A stretch of DNA of 64,000 bases, from contig RCTD01000021.1 in NCBI GenBank assembly GCA_014898415.1, positions 496,001-560,000 of the forward strand, in the 5' to 3' direction. The notes beneath the pieces are model-generated. The model searched no databases, was not told the origin of the DNA, and worked only from the letters and a program-made list of their open reading frames with translations. Positions 1 through 10,841 of this stretch are shown piece after piece. The stretch is from Stromatinia cepivora (Eukaryota; Ascomycota; Leotiomycetes; Helotiales; Sclerotiniaceae). Position 1 is the first letter of the stretch; every line of letters starts with the position of its first letter. The translations under genes were made by a program, and so were the position numbers.

Positions 1-381
1 ATATTGAACGTCTCCATCTAATATCCTTCCATGTACCCTTCCTACTGTTCAACCGCATTATTTTATTCCGCATCATGCGTCGTGCTTTTTGCGTTGCGTT
101 GCGCATACTTGTGAGCTTCTTCTTTTCTTTTTTCTTCTTCTTTGAGATATTTGGGACTAGCGGGAAGATATAAATGACTAGATGGCATAATTGCAAGAAG
201 TGCAGTCGGTGATGTGTTTATGCCGTCAAAAAAGCTTTGGCTAATGTTGTTTTGGGTTCTATTTATGTGTATGTATGTATGAATGAATGGATGGATGGAT
301 TGATGTATAGATATATAGATGTATAGATACGGATTCTAGTCCTTAGTTGTTGTTGGGGGGGTGAAGGGGTGAAGGTGAAGG
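1..381. other. Intergenic, no gene seen
   Basis: I see no coding signal here. The stretch contains short ATGT/GATA-type runs around 265-330 (tetranucleotide-like repeats) and becomes G-rich towards the hexamer array that follows. Confidence 0.6.
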
Positions 382-521
382 GGATGAGGATGAGGATGGG
401 GATGAGGATGAGGATGAGGATGAGGATGAGGATGAGGATGAGGATGAGGATGAGGATGAGGATGAGGATGAGGATGAGGATGAGGATGAGGATGAGGATG
501 AGGATGAGGATGAGGATGAGG
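382..521. repeat. GATGAG hexanucleotide microsatellite
   Basis: About 22 near-perfect copies of the hexamer GATGAG run through this stretch, with one GATGGG variant near the start. It is purely purine plus T on the plus strand and reads Met-Arg in one frame, but there is no gene context. A simple-sequence array. Confidence 0.95.
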
Positions 522-648
522 TGGAATGGGAAATATGAGTGTAGTTATTTATTACGGCTCATTACTCGCCATCTCGCTACTTGCCACTTGCGGCGTGCTA
601 TGAGCTGCGTGTTACGAGCGGTGTGCTATGAGTGGCGTGCCGTATGGT

Positions 649-819
649 GAAGATAGAGATGAAGATAGAGATGAAGATAGAGATGAAGATAGAGATGAAG
701 ATAGAGATGAAGATAGAGATGAAGATAGAGATGAAGATAGAGATGAAGATAGAGATGAAGATAGAGATGAAGATAGAGATGAAGATAGAGATGAAGATAG
801 AGATGAAGATAGAGATGAA
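649..819. repeat. 12-bp minisatellite, unit GATGAAGATAGA
   Basis: About 14 tandem copies of a 12-bp unit (GATGAAGATAGA) with essentially no variation. Open frames across it (Asp-Glu-Asp-Arg and Lys-Ile-Glu-Met repeats) are products of the repeat, not genes. It looks like a diverged doubling of the GATGAG array about 130 bp upstream. Confidence 0.95.
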
Positions 820-1519
820 GTGGAAGTGGGGATGGATGGTTGAGGGGAATGGATGGATGAGGGGGATGGATGAAGGAGCAGAGCTGCAGAGGGCGATTAC
901 ATGGATGGAATACATGGATGGGATGGAAAATAAATGAAAAGATAATATAGGTTTGCTAGAGCGGTGCGAAGGTATGTATATGGGTATGTATGTGTATAGT
1001 GGGGAGAAGATGAAAAAAAAAGAGGTGATGGAATGGAATGTGAAGAGAGGGTATAGTGTTCAGGGTATGGTGTTCAGGGTATATATTTACTTTAGTGGGG
1101 TTTTTGTTGCGGAGGATGGAAGGATGGGATAGTGGGGGTTGTTAGGGTAGAGATTGTTAATGATATTGGTTTTGAGGTTGGGTTGAGGTTTGGTGGTGGA
1201 GGGAGAGGGGATGGATGAGGGGGATGAAGTGATTTCCCTGTTATTATTTTGGTCGATATTTTGTCATAGCGGGTCCTTGTTGTTGGTAAGTAAATACTTC
1301 CTTCTTGCCACTACTATTTTTTTTACCCGTTACTGTTACTGCTGTTCGCTACTATTCGTTACTGATAATTTACCTTTATTTCCCCTCATTTTCCCTCATT
1401 TCCTCAATGTTGAAACAAGGAGTTCTATGATAAAACTACGCGAATTTAACTAGATAATAGTGATGTCGACGTCAGGGGGGGTTTTTTTTTTGTTTGGTTG
1501 GGGAACTTGGATGTTGGGG
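820..1519. other. Intergenic, G-rich, no gene seen
   Basis: G/A-rich sequence with short GGATGGAT runs at 840-930 and a duplicated segment near 1055-1082 (GTGTTCAGGGTAT appears twice in a row). No supported gene. Confidence 0.5.
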
Positions 1520-4500
1520 AGGGAGGGGGTTTATATAGAGAGATATGGGGGTGGGGAATAGTAGTGTGGATGATCTGGAGGGTTGTTAGGAGGTGAGTGG
1601 GAGGTTGATTTTATGGGGGTTTGGGGATTTGGGCGACGTGGTGGGGTGGTGAATTGGAAGAATGGTATAAGTTGATCGATAAATACATTGCGAGAATTGA
1701 GAAATCTCTTGTAGATTGTGGAATTTGGATTTTAGATTTCGTTTATGGATGACGGAGGCATAACTCCTGTTCCGAGGAAGTGAATCGGCCGGTTCAAGAT
1801 GGAATCACAAGTTTAACATCTCAGCCTGGCTGCCAATTGGAGGGGCGGGGCTGACATGGAGAAGGAGGAAGGGAAGGTAGGTTATATAAATTCCACAAAG
1901 GTTTGATTTTCTTTTTCTACATCGTATTTTCATACGTCTGGAACGGGAGAATGAGGGTGTAGTGGTAGAGTACGCGTAGTGGATTGGTAATTGTGGGAGT
2001 ACGAATTCATGGATACGGCTATTGCGGCTTTTGAGTAATGGATCATCAGGTTGTTGAGGGTACTAAAGAAATGGAAAGATAGCTAGCGTGAGTATTATTG
2101 TCGTTACTTCTTATCATTCATTTTGCTTCGTTTTTGTTGTTGTCATCTCAGACTTTTTGGTCATCCTTCTCGGTAATTTCTATCAGTATCATTTATTACC
2201 ATCTTTATCACTAACTCTTCCGACCCTCTCGACCCTTTTCCTCCTTATTCTTCCGCTTAAAAAAATCAAAGTATAAGGAATAAGTTCATTTCTTCCACAC
2301 TCAAACTTCACCCTGGACCATCTCCCATGAAGTTCCTTGATTTGCTTAATGGAGAAACAAGAGGGGGACAGTGTTGTTTATATATCCATGATTTAAATAA
2401 GAATATTTGCTGTCTGGGGAGGTGGAATCTGGGATTGTGGGTGAAGATTAGGATGTAGAAGATAGAAGATAGGGAATGATATAATGGTGGTAGGAATAGT
2501 GTGATGGAGAGCATAGTGAATCTCAATGAATTATTCATTACAATAATCAAATAGTCTTAGATCGAAGACCGAGAAGGCAGAAAGGAAAGAGAAAAGTCAA
2601 AAAAAACCGGTGGGTGAGCTATATAAGCTCCACGAATCTTCCATTATACACTACTATCGAAAAGGAATTTATACCGAACCAATTCCATGGCGGGTGAAGC
2701 ATTGGCTACGTGACAGTTGAGCCTTGAAAATTGGAGTTAAAATTCTTGATGAATTATTGAGCTGATAGAATGGAGAACATGGAACATAGAAAAGAAAAGA
2801 AAGTTGAGTATTCTTGTCTCTTCCCGTCTTGTTTTTATCTTTGCTGTCATCGAATTCATTATCATCATTATCAATATCTTGCCTTTAATCCTCCATCTAG
2901 TCTTTGAATGAAGAGCCCTAATCCAGAAATTCTCTATTCCTCGCACCAAGCTAAGTACACTGAGTATGAGGAATGAGTTTTATTCCTTTCGGTATCGAGT
3001 TCATCCCAAGGGTCCCTCTTTTCTCTCTCACGACGTTTTCTTGATGGGGAATGAAGAGAAGAGGAGGAGGAGGAGGAGTGTTTATATACTCAGGGGACGA
3101 GAAGTGAGCGGTACGATAGATGGTAATTGGGGTGGTTTGGATCCATATCTGAAGTTTATTACAAAGGGAAATGGGCTAAGGTTCTTCTTTCAACCCTTGT
3201 AGGTGGCACAAAAATATAAAAATTGGAGGTGATGGATTATATAAATCTCATGAATTCCTAGTCTATACTGTAAAAGAGAGACTACCATATCACGGAAAGG
3301 TTCTGTGCTGAAAAACGACTTTTGATGGGTAGTTAGAGTCGTGATCGAAGTAGTGGTTATGTGATTTAGGGTCTGGGATGTGAAAAGTTTAGTGGATTTT
3401 AGTAAGGATAAAAAAAATAGGAAGAGAGATAGTGAACATTTGTTATATTTTGTCTTTTTAATTTGTTATCATTCTTCTCATGTTTGCCATCTTTCAAAAT
3501 TTTGCAATTTTTATCACTATTACTGTCAACCCTCACCTCATCCCTTCCCCAATCATAAATTACATTACCTCTCCTGAAATCGCAGCCTCTTCCTCCGAAA
3601 TTCCGAAGAGTTCTCAAGCATCTGGACATTTGAAGGAAGAATAAGTAGAGCCTTTCCTAAAACCTAGATTTCTTCCTTCGAAACTTTCTTCAGCCGTCGT
3701 GAATAAGGGAAAGGGCCGTGGATAGGTGGTTATATATTGAAAAACTGAGAGATGATTTTTAGTTGGATACTTAGGTGGAGGAGTGAATTGACGAAATAAA
3801 AGCTAGTATGGAATTGGTAGGCTAAGGTTCTATATGAGAAAAGTTAAAGAGCGATGATATGAGAAAGAGGGTGTAAGGGGGCTATATAAGATTTTCAAAT
3901 CTCATTTCTGCATCATTACACACAGAAAGCGATAGCAAATGACATCTGAGCTGAGACATCTTGGTGAGCAGGGTTTGCAATTATGTTTGAGCCCCAGCTT
4001 GAAACTTCAAACTTAGGAGATATTTATTGTTCTCTTGGTGGTATCGAGGAAGAAGTGAAGGGAGAAGACTAACTGTTTTTTTGTTATCACCTCGTTATCT
4101 CAACCTTGAGCTTTCGTCGGAAGTCAACACCTGTGCAGTTTTTGAATGGCTTGAGTATCTCTGATTAGGAAGAAAAACGGTGTTAGATTGTGTTTATATA
4201 TTATGGGAGTGAGATGTGATTAATATTTGAGGTATGAGAGAGTGAGGTACAGGGAAAGATGCCGTATGTCCAAACTCCGAAATTTAATCCGGAAGCGGCA
4301 ATGATACGAGAATGAGAAAGGCTACATAAACGCAACGAGCTCTTTCTTTCTAAGATTTTCCAACATAACGGAAAGAAGGTACATGAATGAGGCTTCGTCA
4401 TGTGTGAGCAGACCGGTAGTTGTGCGGAGTCGAGAATTCTATCAGACAATTGGACTGATGAGGATAATAAGATGCACTAGAAGTATCAGCATGGAAAAAG

Positions 4501-5480
4501 GCAACGTCTGAGAGAGTTTTTGTTTTACTCCTCTCATTGTCACTGAGCTTCCATCGTTCTGGTCAGTCATCACTCTCACATTATTGCTCACTGCACTATC
4601 ATTATCGCACACAAATTCCCAGCAGCGAATTTCCGCATTTGAAATCATCGATGTAAAGAGAGGAGAGACAGGCCATAGAAACAAAGAAAGATGGTCGTTC
4701 GTTTTCCTCAAACTTGGGGTTACATCCTTCCATGGGGCGGATCGTCGTACTAAGTTCTTTATTAGAGAAAGAAGAGGGGCTTAGGTCAAAGGAGTATTTA
4801 TAAATTGCGAGTTTGGGATATGGTTGATGGTGAGAACGTGGATAGACGGAGGGTGTTCGACTTTAATTCATTCACATTATCACCTGACCCCTTTATTTAT
4901 TGTTACTGTTTCCATTTCTCATGGCCACTACTGTCATTGTTATCACTATCATAAAGCCCATACTTCCAGACAAGATACCCGGTGAAGTTCGGTACCTCCG
5001 CCGAGCGGGTGAATCCTGTTTTGCTTGCATTGATTCGAATATCCATTATTTGACTAAATATAAGGTAGAGAAGAAAAGTGTTTCTATTTTAGAGGATTGA
5101 CTATGATACCACTCAAGAAGAGGTTGGGGAGGGGATATTTGGTGAAAGCTCCTGTATCTGTTAGTCGGTGGATCATCTACTTGGAGACCCGAAGCCGGAT
5201 GGAGCGGGAATTTCAGTAAGAAAGTAATCATGAGGAAGCAGGTTATGGGATGGAGGTAGCTATATAAGACCCCCTTAGTCCATGGTTTATCCGTAACATT
5301 GCAACAAGACCTGGCTTTTTATCCCTGTTAGGCTTTGTGTCTACGGATCTTCTCGACAAAAGTTGTGTCTGCCCTATATTCCCAGGATCAACCTTTCCCT
5401 TCTTGCCCACAAATGATAGCAAGAACATATAAACAACAATAATATTAAAATATCTCATCCTATTTTATCCTATGCTGTCT
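1520..5480. repeat. Series of diverged TATA-containing units
   Basis: This gene-free stretch repeats one layout at irregular 350-740 bp intervals. A G-rich run leads into a TATA motif: TTATATAAA at 1882, CTATATAAG at 2619, TTATATAAA at 3237, CTATATAAG at 3882, CTACATAAA at about 4321, TATTTATAAAT at 4795 and CTATATAAG at 5260, with weaker copies near 1531, 3731 and 4194. In several units a Y/C-rich TCCAC- or CTCA-like stretch follows, then an ACA...AAAG stretch about 35 nt on. About 200-240 nt after the TATA motif comes a TTATCATT-type pyrimidine tract (2111, 2859, 3466, 4084). The 13-mer CCGGTTCAAGATG occurs at both 1789 and 5798. Open frames here are short and look random. They could be tandem non-coding transcription units or an old satellite; I cannot tell which. 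Confidence 0.45.
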
Positions 5481-6658
5481 TTTTCCATCTCCGAAAAGAA
5501 TACAACCATAAGGTAATATCCAGTAATTTGTTTTACCTCGAGCTCTGCTCGTTACCATTGGCGTTAGGTGCAATACTCCCACATGTTAAGTTCAGTAGCC
5601 AATGTAATGCCGTTTTGGGGATTTTGTTCTGGTTTTGGAGATGTATTTTTGCTTCTCGTGTCGTGGAAGTGTGGAGCGAGTACACAAAGGGGGTCGGAGG
5701 TAATTAAAGTGGATTACGTGGGGTAAGCGGAATAGGGTATCGCTTGGCTCAGGAGAGGAAGTTTGAGATATGGCTTCGTATTTCAGGCAGAACTTTACCG
5801 GTTCAAGATGAAAGTTTTCGCATTTATGTTGCCCTGATCTGGTCACCTACGATTGCGCAGCTGCGACTTTTAAATCTATCAAATGGTGCAGTGTCATCTT
5901 CCGAAAATCTACACATCGACCAGAACTCCACGTTTCGGTCATCTATTCTCTGATCGATATGCCCTCGGGATCAGGCTTAGGCACCCGGGGTATTTGACCT
6001 CTATAGGATGGTTACCCTACCCCTTAGAACCCAACTGGTACCTCAGGTACCCGGAATATTTATCATATGATCATTTTATATGATCGTCCAAAGTTGGAGT
6101 TATTCCTAATCAATCAAAATTTATCAGATCATATGACCCAATCACATGATATTAGTATCACATAATAAGAATCACTAAAAAATCTTATGATTTAAATAAT
6201 AGAACTATAAATATACCATCACATAATCAATACCCCTGATACTCGGAATACCAAAGCACTTCTACGGAATGGTTACCCTACCCTATGCCCAACCCTGCTC
6301 GGGATATTGAGACACCAAATTCGACGCAGAAACACCCTCATTTTCATGAAAAGGATAAAGGAGAAAAATAGTCAGTTTTTGGTCTGACAAAAAGTGGTGA
6401 AAGCTATAAATCCTCATTTTAGGCATCTTTGCTTATTCGCGAAAACCATCTATCAAAGCACCTGATCCATGACCCCGATACATTTATAAATAAATCTCAT
6501 ATATGCAGGCGATCAAGCATTTGCTCTCCTGACAAGTAATCACGTATTGCACTTTTCGACTCCAATTCTTCAATCTTGCATGGCAAAATGTAGATGAGGA
6601 TTCACTATTCCATAAGCAGGCTGCCTTCTACAGACTCGCTCCTAAATCAGCATAGTAA
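5481..6658. other. Intergenic with a duplicated segment
   Basis: No gene seen. A segment with the core ATGGTTACCCTACCC occurs at 6008-6022 and again 261 bp later at 6269-6283. It is flanked by related CGG...TACC blocks (about 5985-6005 and 6242-6265), with an AT-rich spacer at 6060-6230 between them. This looks like an old tandem duplication or a degraded small repeat. The right end is the 3' flank of the leftmost UstYa-like gene. Confidence 0.5.
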
Positions 6659-7635
6659 CTAAGGGCGAGCGCCAAGCTCAAGGGCTCCGGGCGCACGTTC
6701 AATATCGGAAACATTTCCGTTATGGACAAAGTTCTCTTGTGCCCAATTTATCACCTTGGAGTAAGACCGACACATGTGAACGCTACATCTGTTAGTTTAT
6801 ATATTGGTTTAAATGGCACAGCATGTCGATTCTTACGTGTTAAAATCTGGAAGTGGTTGTTTCCAGTCTTTGGCCCATACATAAGTTATCATACCGACGT
6901 CCGGATCACACATGAGCTGCTCGGAGTGGTTAGCAGAAGACAACTAGACTATGGGCAACCCTAACTTTTTGACGGAGCATGTCAATGCAATGATCTGAAG
7001 TCCGGTTAGCAAATTCGAGTTCCAATCATCAACTGAAAAAAATCTCAAGGCAAAGACTAACCAATATGATATCTCATTGTATCCGGATCTCTTTCCCACT
7101 CTGCATTCCTTGGAAGATAATAATCCAAATATGTAGCCTTCCTTATCATATTCAAACAATGAATCTGATGGAAAACCTCAACGCCAGCGATATAACCTCC
7201 TCCCATCTCTTCCGTATACTCAGCGGCATACTCAGATGCATTGATTCTCTCAAGCTGTTCCTTCGATATGCGTACCAATCCTCCCTCTGGGTATGTTATC
7301 TCATCCCAGGCATCGTCGATCTCTGGACTTGGGGGCCCGCGGAACTTATTAGGAGTTCGTAGTGCTCCGACAAAACGTTGGACTGATATTTCTTCGTCGT
7401 TGAATATCGAGAGTGCCGGTGACCAAATTGACAATTTTCGTGTACAGCTGTCATTCTCTGAGCTCATGGAAATGATTTCATATGTGACCAGATTCAAAAT
7501 GAAACCAAAAATAACTCCGATAAAGATAGAGCGATAATTGAAGAGTTCGTTCGCGGTCAAGCTGACCTTAAAATCGCCCTCCAGAGTGTCGCCCTCAGAG
7601 TCAACATCGTTTTTTACGCGGTTGTAGATTTTCAT
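6659..7635 (-). CDS. UstYa-like (DUF3328) oxidase, first copy
   Basis: Member of the UstYa/DUF3328 family, membrane-anchored oxidases that cyclise or oxidise fungal peptides. I read four exons on the minus strand: 7635-7062, 6994-6966, 6916-6837 and 6788-6659. The introns are 67, 49 and 48 nt with GTTAGT, GTTAGG and GTAAGA donors, CTAAC-like branch sites and CAG acceptors; the frame closes at 270 residues. A membrane helix lies at about residues 34-55. Both hallmark HxxHC motifs are present: HQIHC in exon 1, and HIDHC created exactly by joining exons 1 and 2. They are followed by LMCDPDVGMITYVW, PDFNT and CRSYSKVINWA, typical of UstYa proper. It is transcribed divergently from the second copy, with 368 bp between the starts. 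Family assignment is firm; substrate and reaction are inferred from context. Confidence 0.9.
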
Positions 7636-8003
7636 GGTCGTCGCAAATTTTTTATTCTCTCTAAGATTAACAGTAAATATTCTAGCTGTGAAGCTAAGTG
7701 TTCACATTATTTGTAGCGTCACAAAAGTTTGGGTAGCGACTTATTATCTCCTCCGCATACCACTTCGGATGTTTATGCACCGATGTTATTAATACAAGGT
7801 ATATTGGTACTTTAAGTATGTAAGGGTTGCAAAAGAGTGTGGTAACTTCCAATTAATTCGTGCTGTGCCAGTGAAGCGCATGCTATTGATGTGGTAGCCT
7901 CAGATGACGGGGGTCGATGGTTTGCCCCTTAATGCCGCATGACTCCTCCATTATATCACTCTGAAAGCTGCGTTGGAGCCCTGTTTTAAACTTCAACAAA
8001 ACC
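7636..8003. promoter_or_regulatory. Shared intergenic promoter of two UstYa-like genes
   Basis: 368 bp separate the start codons of two divergent UstYa-like genes, so both promoters must lie here or overlap. A TATATCA stretch near 7953 is about 50 nt upstream of the rightward start. I do not recognise a specific operator. Confidence 0.5.
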
Positions 8004-8903
8004 ATGTTTTCAAAATTAAGATCAACTGAGTATAGTTACTCTTCCATTGGGGATCGGAACGAGGACGGGCCTGTGAAGGGTTCGGTCCATGGAGCCTTTT
8101 TTAAGATTACGTTTTTCTGGAGGGATATTGTTATATTTTGTCTTTGTCTCACATGCGGCTTCCTGACCTTCGAGGCCTTTCTCAATCCCTTTCATGAAGG
8201 GAGTCGTGCACATGTTCAAAGCTATGGTGAGCAAGCACTTTATCGTACAAAAGGAAAAATGACTTATGTTTACTCCTAGAACTTACATCCGGGGATACTC
8301 GCTGGAGGCAATTCCAATGGCACACGAATATCTACAGCTCGGATGATCCAAAGGATAGTGAAGCTATATCTGCAGCATGGGATCGAATTGTGCCTGCTCA
8401 TGGTTTTGTGGCAGTCGACCGCGAATGGGCAGAAGAACACAATCTTCCAGCCAGTATGAGCCTTCCCTCGGATTCATCCAAGGGTGTATATGTTATCGAC
8501 GCGTTAGTAGTACCCTATTTTATCTAATTTTTTGTCGTCGTTAACTCACTGTGTTATTAGGTACCACCAAGTGCACTGTATCACGATTATCCGCAAAACT
8601 TTGTCTGAGGTGGCATCAGGTCAAGACCCAAGTGTACCCTTGCAGCACTCATGGCACTGCTTCGATAGCTTGCTGCAATACGTTATGTGTGGTACCTCAG
8701 GAGACACGCTACTCTACACATGGGGAAGGAACCAGACGGGGAGTGGACAGCTACGTCGATGTATCGACTGGAATAGTAGGAAGAATTGGGCAAAAGAGAA
8801 TTCCGCTTGCTATTGGGATGGTGATAAGCCTATTCCATTGTATGATCATTTTGGTCGCTGCGGGGGTGACGATGATGGGATTAGGGTTGCGGGTACCTGG
8901 TGA
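8004..8903 (+). CDS. UstYa-like (DUF3328) oxidase, second copy
   Basis: Three exons (8004-8226, 8280-8502, 8561-8903), introns of 53 and 58 nt with GTGAGC and GTTAGT donors; the frame is continuous and gives 262 residues. A membrane helix at about residues 46-62 follows a cytosolic N-terminus. The family motifs are complete: HQVHC formed across the second splice, HSWHC followed by FDSLLQYVMC, and a C-terminal CIDW...WAKENSACYW. The SACY ending separates it from the first copy and groups it with the third, so the locus encodes two UstYa subtypes. Such pairs are known to act together on one precursor in ustiloxin-type pathways. It is divergent from the first copy and convergent with the precursor gene, whose stop lies 374 bp downstream. 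Function in peptide oxidation is inferred. Confidence 0.9.
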
Positions 8904-9277
8904 ATCTTTTCAAGCTACTTGGACGATGCAAAAAAGTATGCTAATGATGGTTTGGAGTTCAAAACGACGATGATATTGCAGTAAATGTCAAGATGCATTG
9001 TATCAAAAACAAGTTCTAGTGATTATAATGAAATTCAGTTCGTCGCTACCGCTAGTTCTTTGATGTTATAGAAAGAATGTGAGAGCAAATTGATGGCCAA
9101 GATTTCAAGGCAGATGAGACTGATGGATTACATGTCAAAGGAGTGCATTAAATGAAAACACATTTTCATGATTCCCAAAAGTCGCAAGGTAAGTTTACGC
9201 AAAAGAATCCCCCAATCAGCTTGCCAGGTTAAATTAGCGCTACAACAATTTTGGCCTCCTTAAACAAGTTACCATCC
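8904..9277. other. Convergent 3' intergenic region
   Basis: 374 bp between two convergent stop codons (second UstYa-like gene and precursor peptide gene). No gene; holds the 3' untranslated regions of both. Confidence 0.6.
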
Positions 9278-9620
9278 TTAGGCAATCTGAGTACCATCCG
9301 TCACCTCATCACCTCGCTTCCAGCCTTCAGCAATTTGAGTGCCATCTGTCACTTCTTCACCTCGTTTCCAACCTTCAGCAATTTGAGTGCCATCTGTCAC
9401 TTCTTCACTCCGTTTCCAGCCTTCAGCAATTTGGACTCCGTCCGTGATAGGATCAGCACTCTCTGGACGACTCCTGAGAATCAGAACATCGCTAGCAGCT
9501 GCTGCAGTAATATATTAGCACAATGTGAAATTACGGAGTCTCTGGAGCTCACATACTCGGCAGTGCTACAACCTGACTTATGATACACAAGCTTAGGAGT
9601 GGCAGGAATTTGGTCTTCAT
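9278..9620 (-). CDS. Repeat-containing secreted precursor of a ustiloxin-type RiPP
   Basis: Two minus-strand exons, 9620-9557 and 9501-9278, with a 55-nt intron (GTATGT donor, GCTAAT branch, CTGCAG acceptor). They encode 95 residues. The protein begins with a signal peptide of about 20 residues (MKTKFLPLLS..., hydrophobic to VVALP), then a short pro-region, then four near-identical 16-residue repeats. Three repeats end in Trp followed by Lys-Arg, the Kex2 processing signal; the consensus is EEVTDGTQIAEGW-KR. The fourth stops after QIA without Trp or KR. Signal peptide plus KR-separated repeats beside UstYa-like genes is the architecture of the UstA, PhomA and VicA precursors. Unlike the Tyr-containing cores of several of these, the only aromatic residue in the repeats is Trp. 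The released peptides are inferred to be modified by the neighbours. A TATAAT-like motif lies about 45 nt before the start. The DGTQIA core slightly resembles yeast PIR repeats, a weaker alternative. Confidence 0.88.
9281..9448 (-). repeat. 48-bp tandem repeats coding the precursor core peptides
   Basis: Three and a half in-frame 48-bp units inside exon 2 of the precursor gene. Units 2 and 3 are almost identical at DNA level, while the outer units carry a few changes (for example ITDGVQIA in the first, GDEVTDGTQIA in the last). This suggests recent expansion or homogenisation of the central units. Confidence 0.9.
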
Positions 9621-10063
9621 TGTGAATGATCTTTCTTTCGGTTGGAGAATAGAGTAGGAGCAGATTATACCGATTTGAGGAAAGCGATTGTTAGTTTCTT
9701 GAACTCTGGTTCTTGCTCGGGTACTTGCGGGTGGTATGTATTGGCCCGAGAAGAGAGATCATTTACTAATTTTGTAACCCCTGATTATTTTCGATACACA
9801 AACATGGATATTGTTCATACCCAATTTCCTACTCGGCGGGCATATTGAAAATGTGTTTATGTATTCAAGGTCTCATCAATATGTGGTTGTAGCTGAAAGG
9901 GGCTCTCTGCGTTGCTGTGCCGGACAACTGTGAGTTGCTGTGAGTAAGAGGCACATATTTAGATGTGATCTCCTAACTCAGGAAAGTGTTATTCCAAATG
10001 TCTAGGACATGTAACCAATCTTCTTATTCTATTACCAACTTCTCAAAAATCTACTGCGATACT
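9621..10063. promoter_or_regulatory. Shared intergenic promoter, precursor and third UstYa-like gene
   Basis: 443 bp between the divergent start codons of the precursor and the third UstYa-like gene. On the minus strand a GGTATAAT motif lies roughly 40-50 nt upstream of the precursor start. A short open frame at 9642-9848 is not supported as a gene. No operator was recognised. Confidence 0.5.
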
Positions 10064-10841
10064 ATGAGCCAAAGCTCGCTCAAATCACATGCTCTCCACA
10101 GTAGGGGCGGGCTTTCAATATTTTTCCAGCCAGTGCCTTGGATGCTTCTATCTTTGGCCTTACTCATTTTCAATATCCTACTATACGGACAGAATCGACG
10201 ACTAAAGGTCGCTGCAAACGACAATGGATTCAGTTTGTTGTCAATTTCCTTAGCATTCCTCACCGAACTAATAATCTTTAGCCGGAATATACACCCGTGG
10301 AAAGACATGGGATCAGTTTCATACCTATACCAAATACAGTGAAGTGAACCAGTCTATCTCGGACCCTGCATGGGACTCCTTCACAACAAACGGTTTTGTT
10401 GCCATTTCGCACACCGAGGCAGCAGGCTTCGGCATCCCTCTCGCTGAGGACTTCCCCGATGATCCAAGTAAGGGTGTGTATGTGCTTGCAGGATTCCACC
10501 AAATTCATTGTGTGGTAAGGATTCCCCAAAATAGATTCTATGTGGCGTAGCTAACATTTACTTAGATGTATCTGCGAGACGCAATCAAGGACTTGAGGGC
10601 TGGAAAATCGGTGGATGATAAATTAATTCATCTCAACCATTGTTACGATGCTCTACGCCAAGAGATCCAATGTCATGCTGACGACACCCCTCTCTATGCT
10701 CCTTATCGGTCGAAACTCACAGGAGATGGTCAGTTTCGACGATGTAGAGATTGGAAAGCGTTAACGGCTTGGGCACAGGAACATTCTGCTTGCTATCCAA
10801 CCGGGCATTGTGCAGACTTGGCGTTAGGTTCTGGGAACTAA
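10064..10841 (+). CDS. UstYa-like (DUF3328) oxidase, third copy
   Basis: Three exons (10064-10232, 10282-10514, 10566-10841) with 49- and 51-nt introns give 225 residues. The first donor (GTTTGT) is weaker than the second (GTAAGG), but both leave the frame intact and restore the family's GIYTRGKTWDQF segment. I chose the ATG at 10064 because a single membrane helix (about residues 24-40) follows it at the usual distance; in-frame ATGs upstream would add non-conserved residues. Motifs: HQIHC at the end of exon 2, HLNHC with YDALRQEIQCHADDTPLY, then FRRCRDW and WAQEHSACY. It is closest in style to the second copy (SACY ending). It is divergent from the precursor gene and convergent with the P450. 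A role in precursor oxidation is inferred. Confidence 0.88.

Noticed and set aside
369..937. Long open frames across the GATGAG and GATGAAGATAGA arrays
   Set aside because: Generated by repeats with a unit length divisible by three; no gene context on either side.
1945..2015. tRNA-like A-box and B-box resemblance (GTGTAGTGGTAGAG, GTACGAATTC)
   Set aside because: I could not form the acceptor, D and anticodon arms of a cloverleaf.
9251..9583. Plus-strand 110-codon frame with repeats over the precursor locus
   Set aside because: It lacks an ATG start and a signal peptide, and its repeats are the antisense image of the KR-containing repeats, which make a far better spliced gene on the minus strand.
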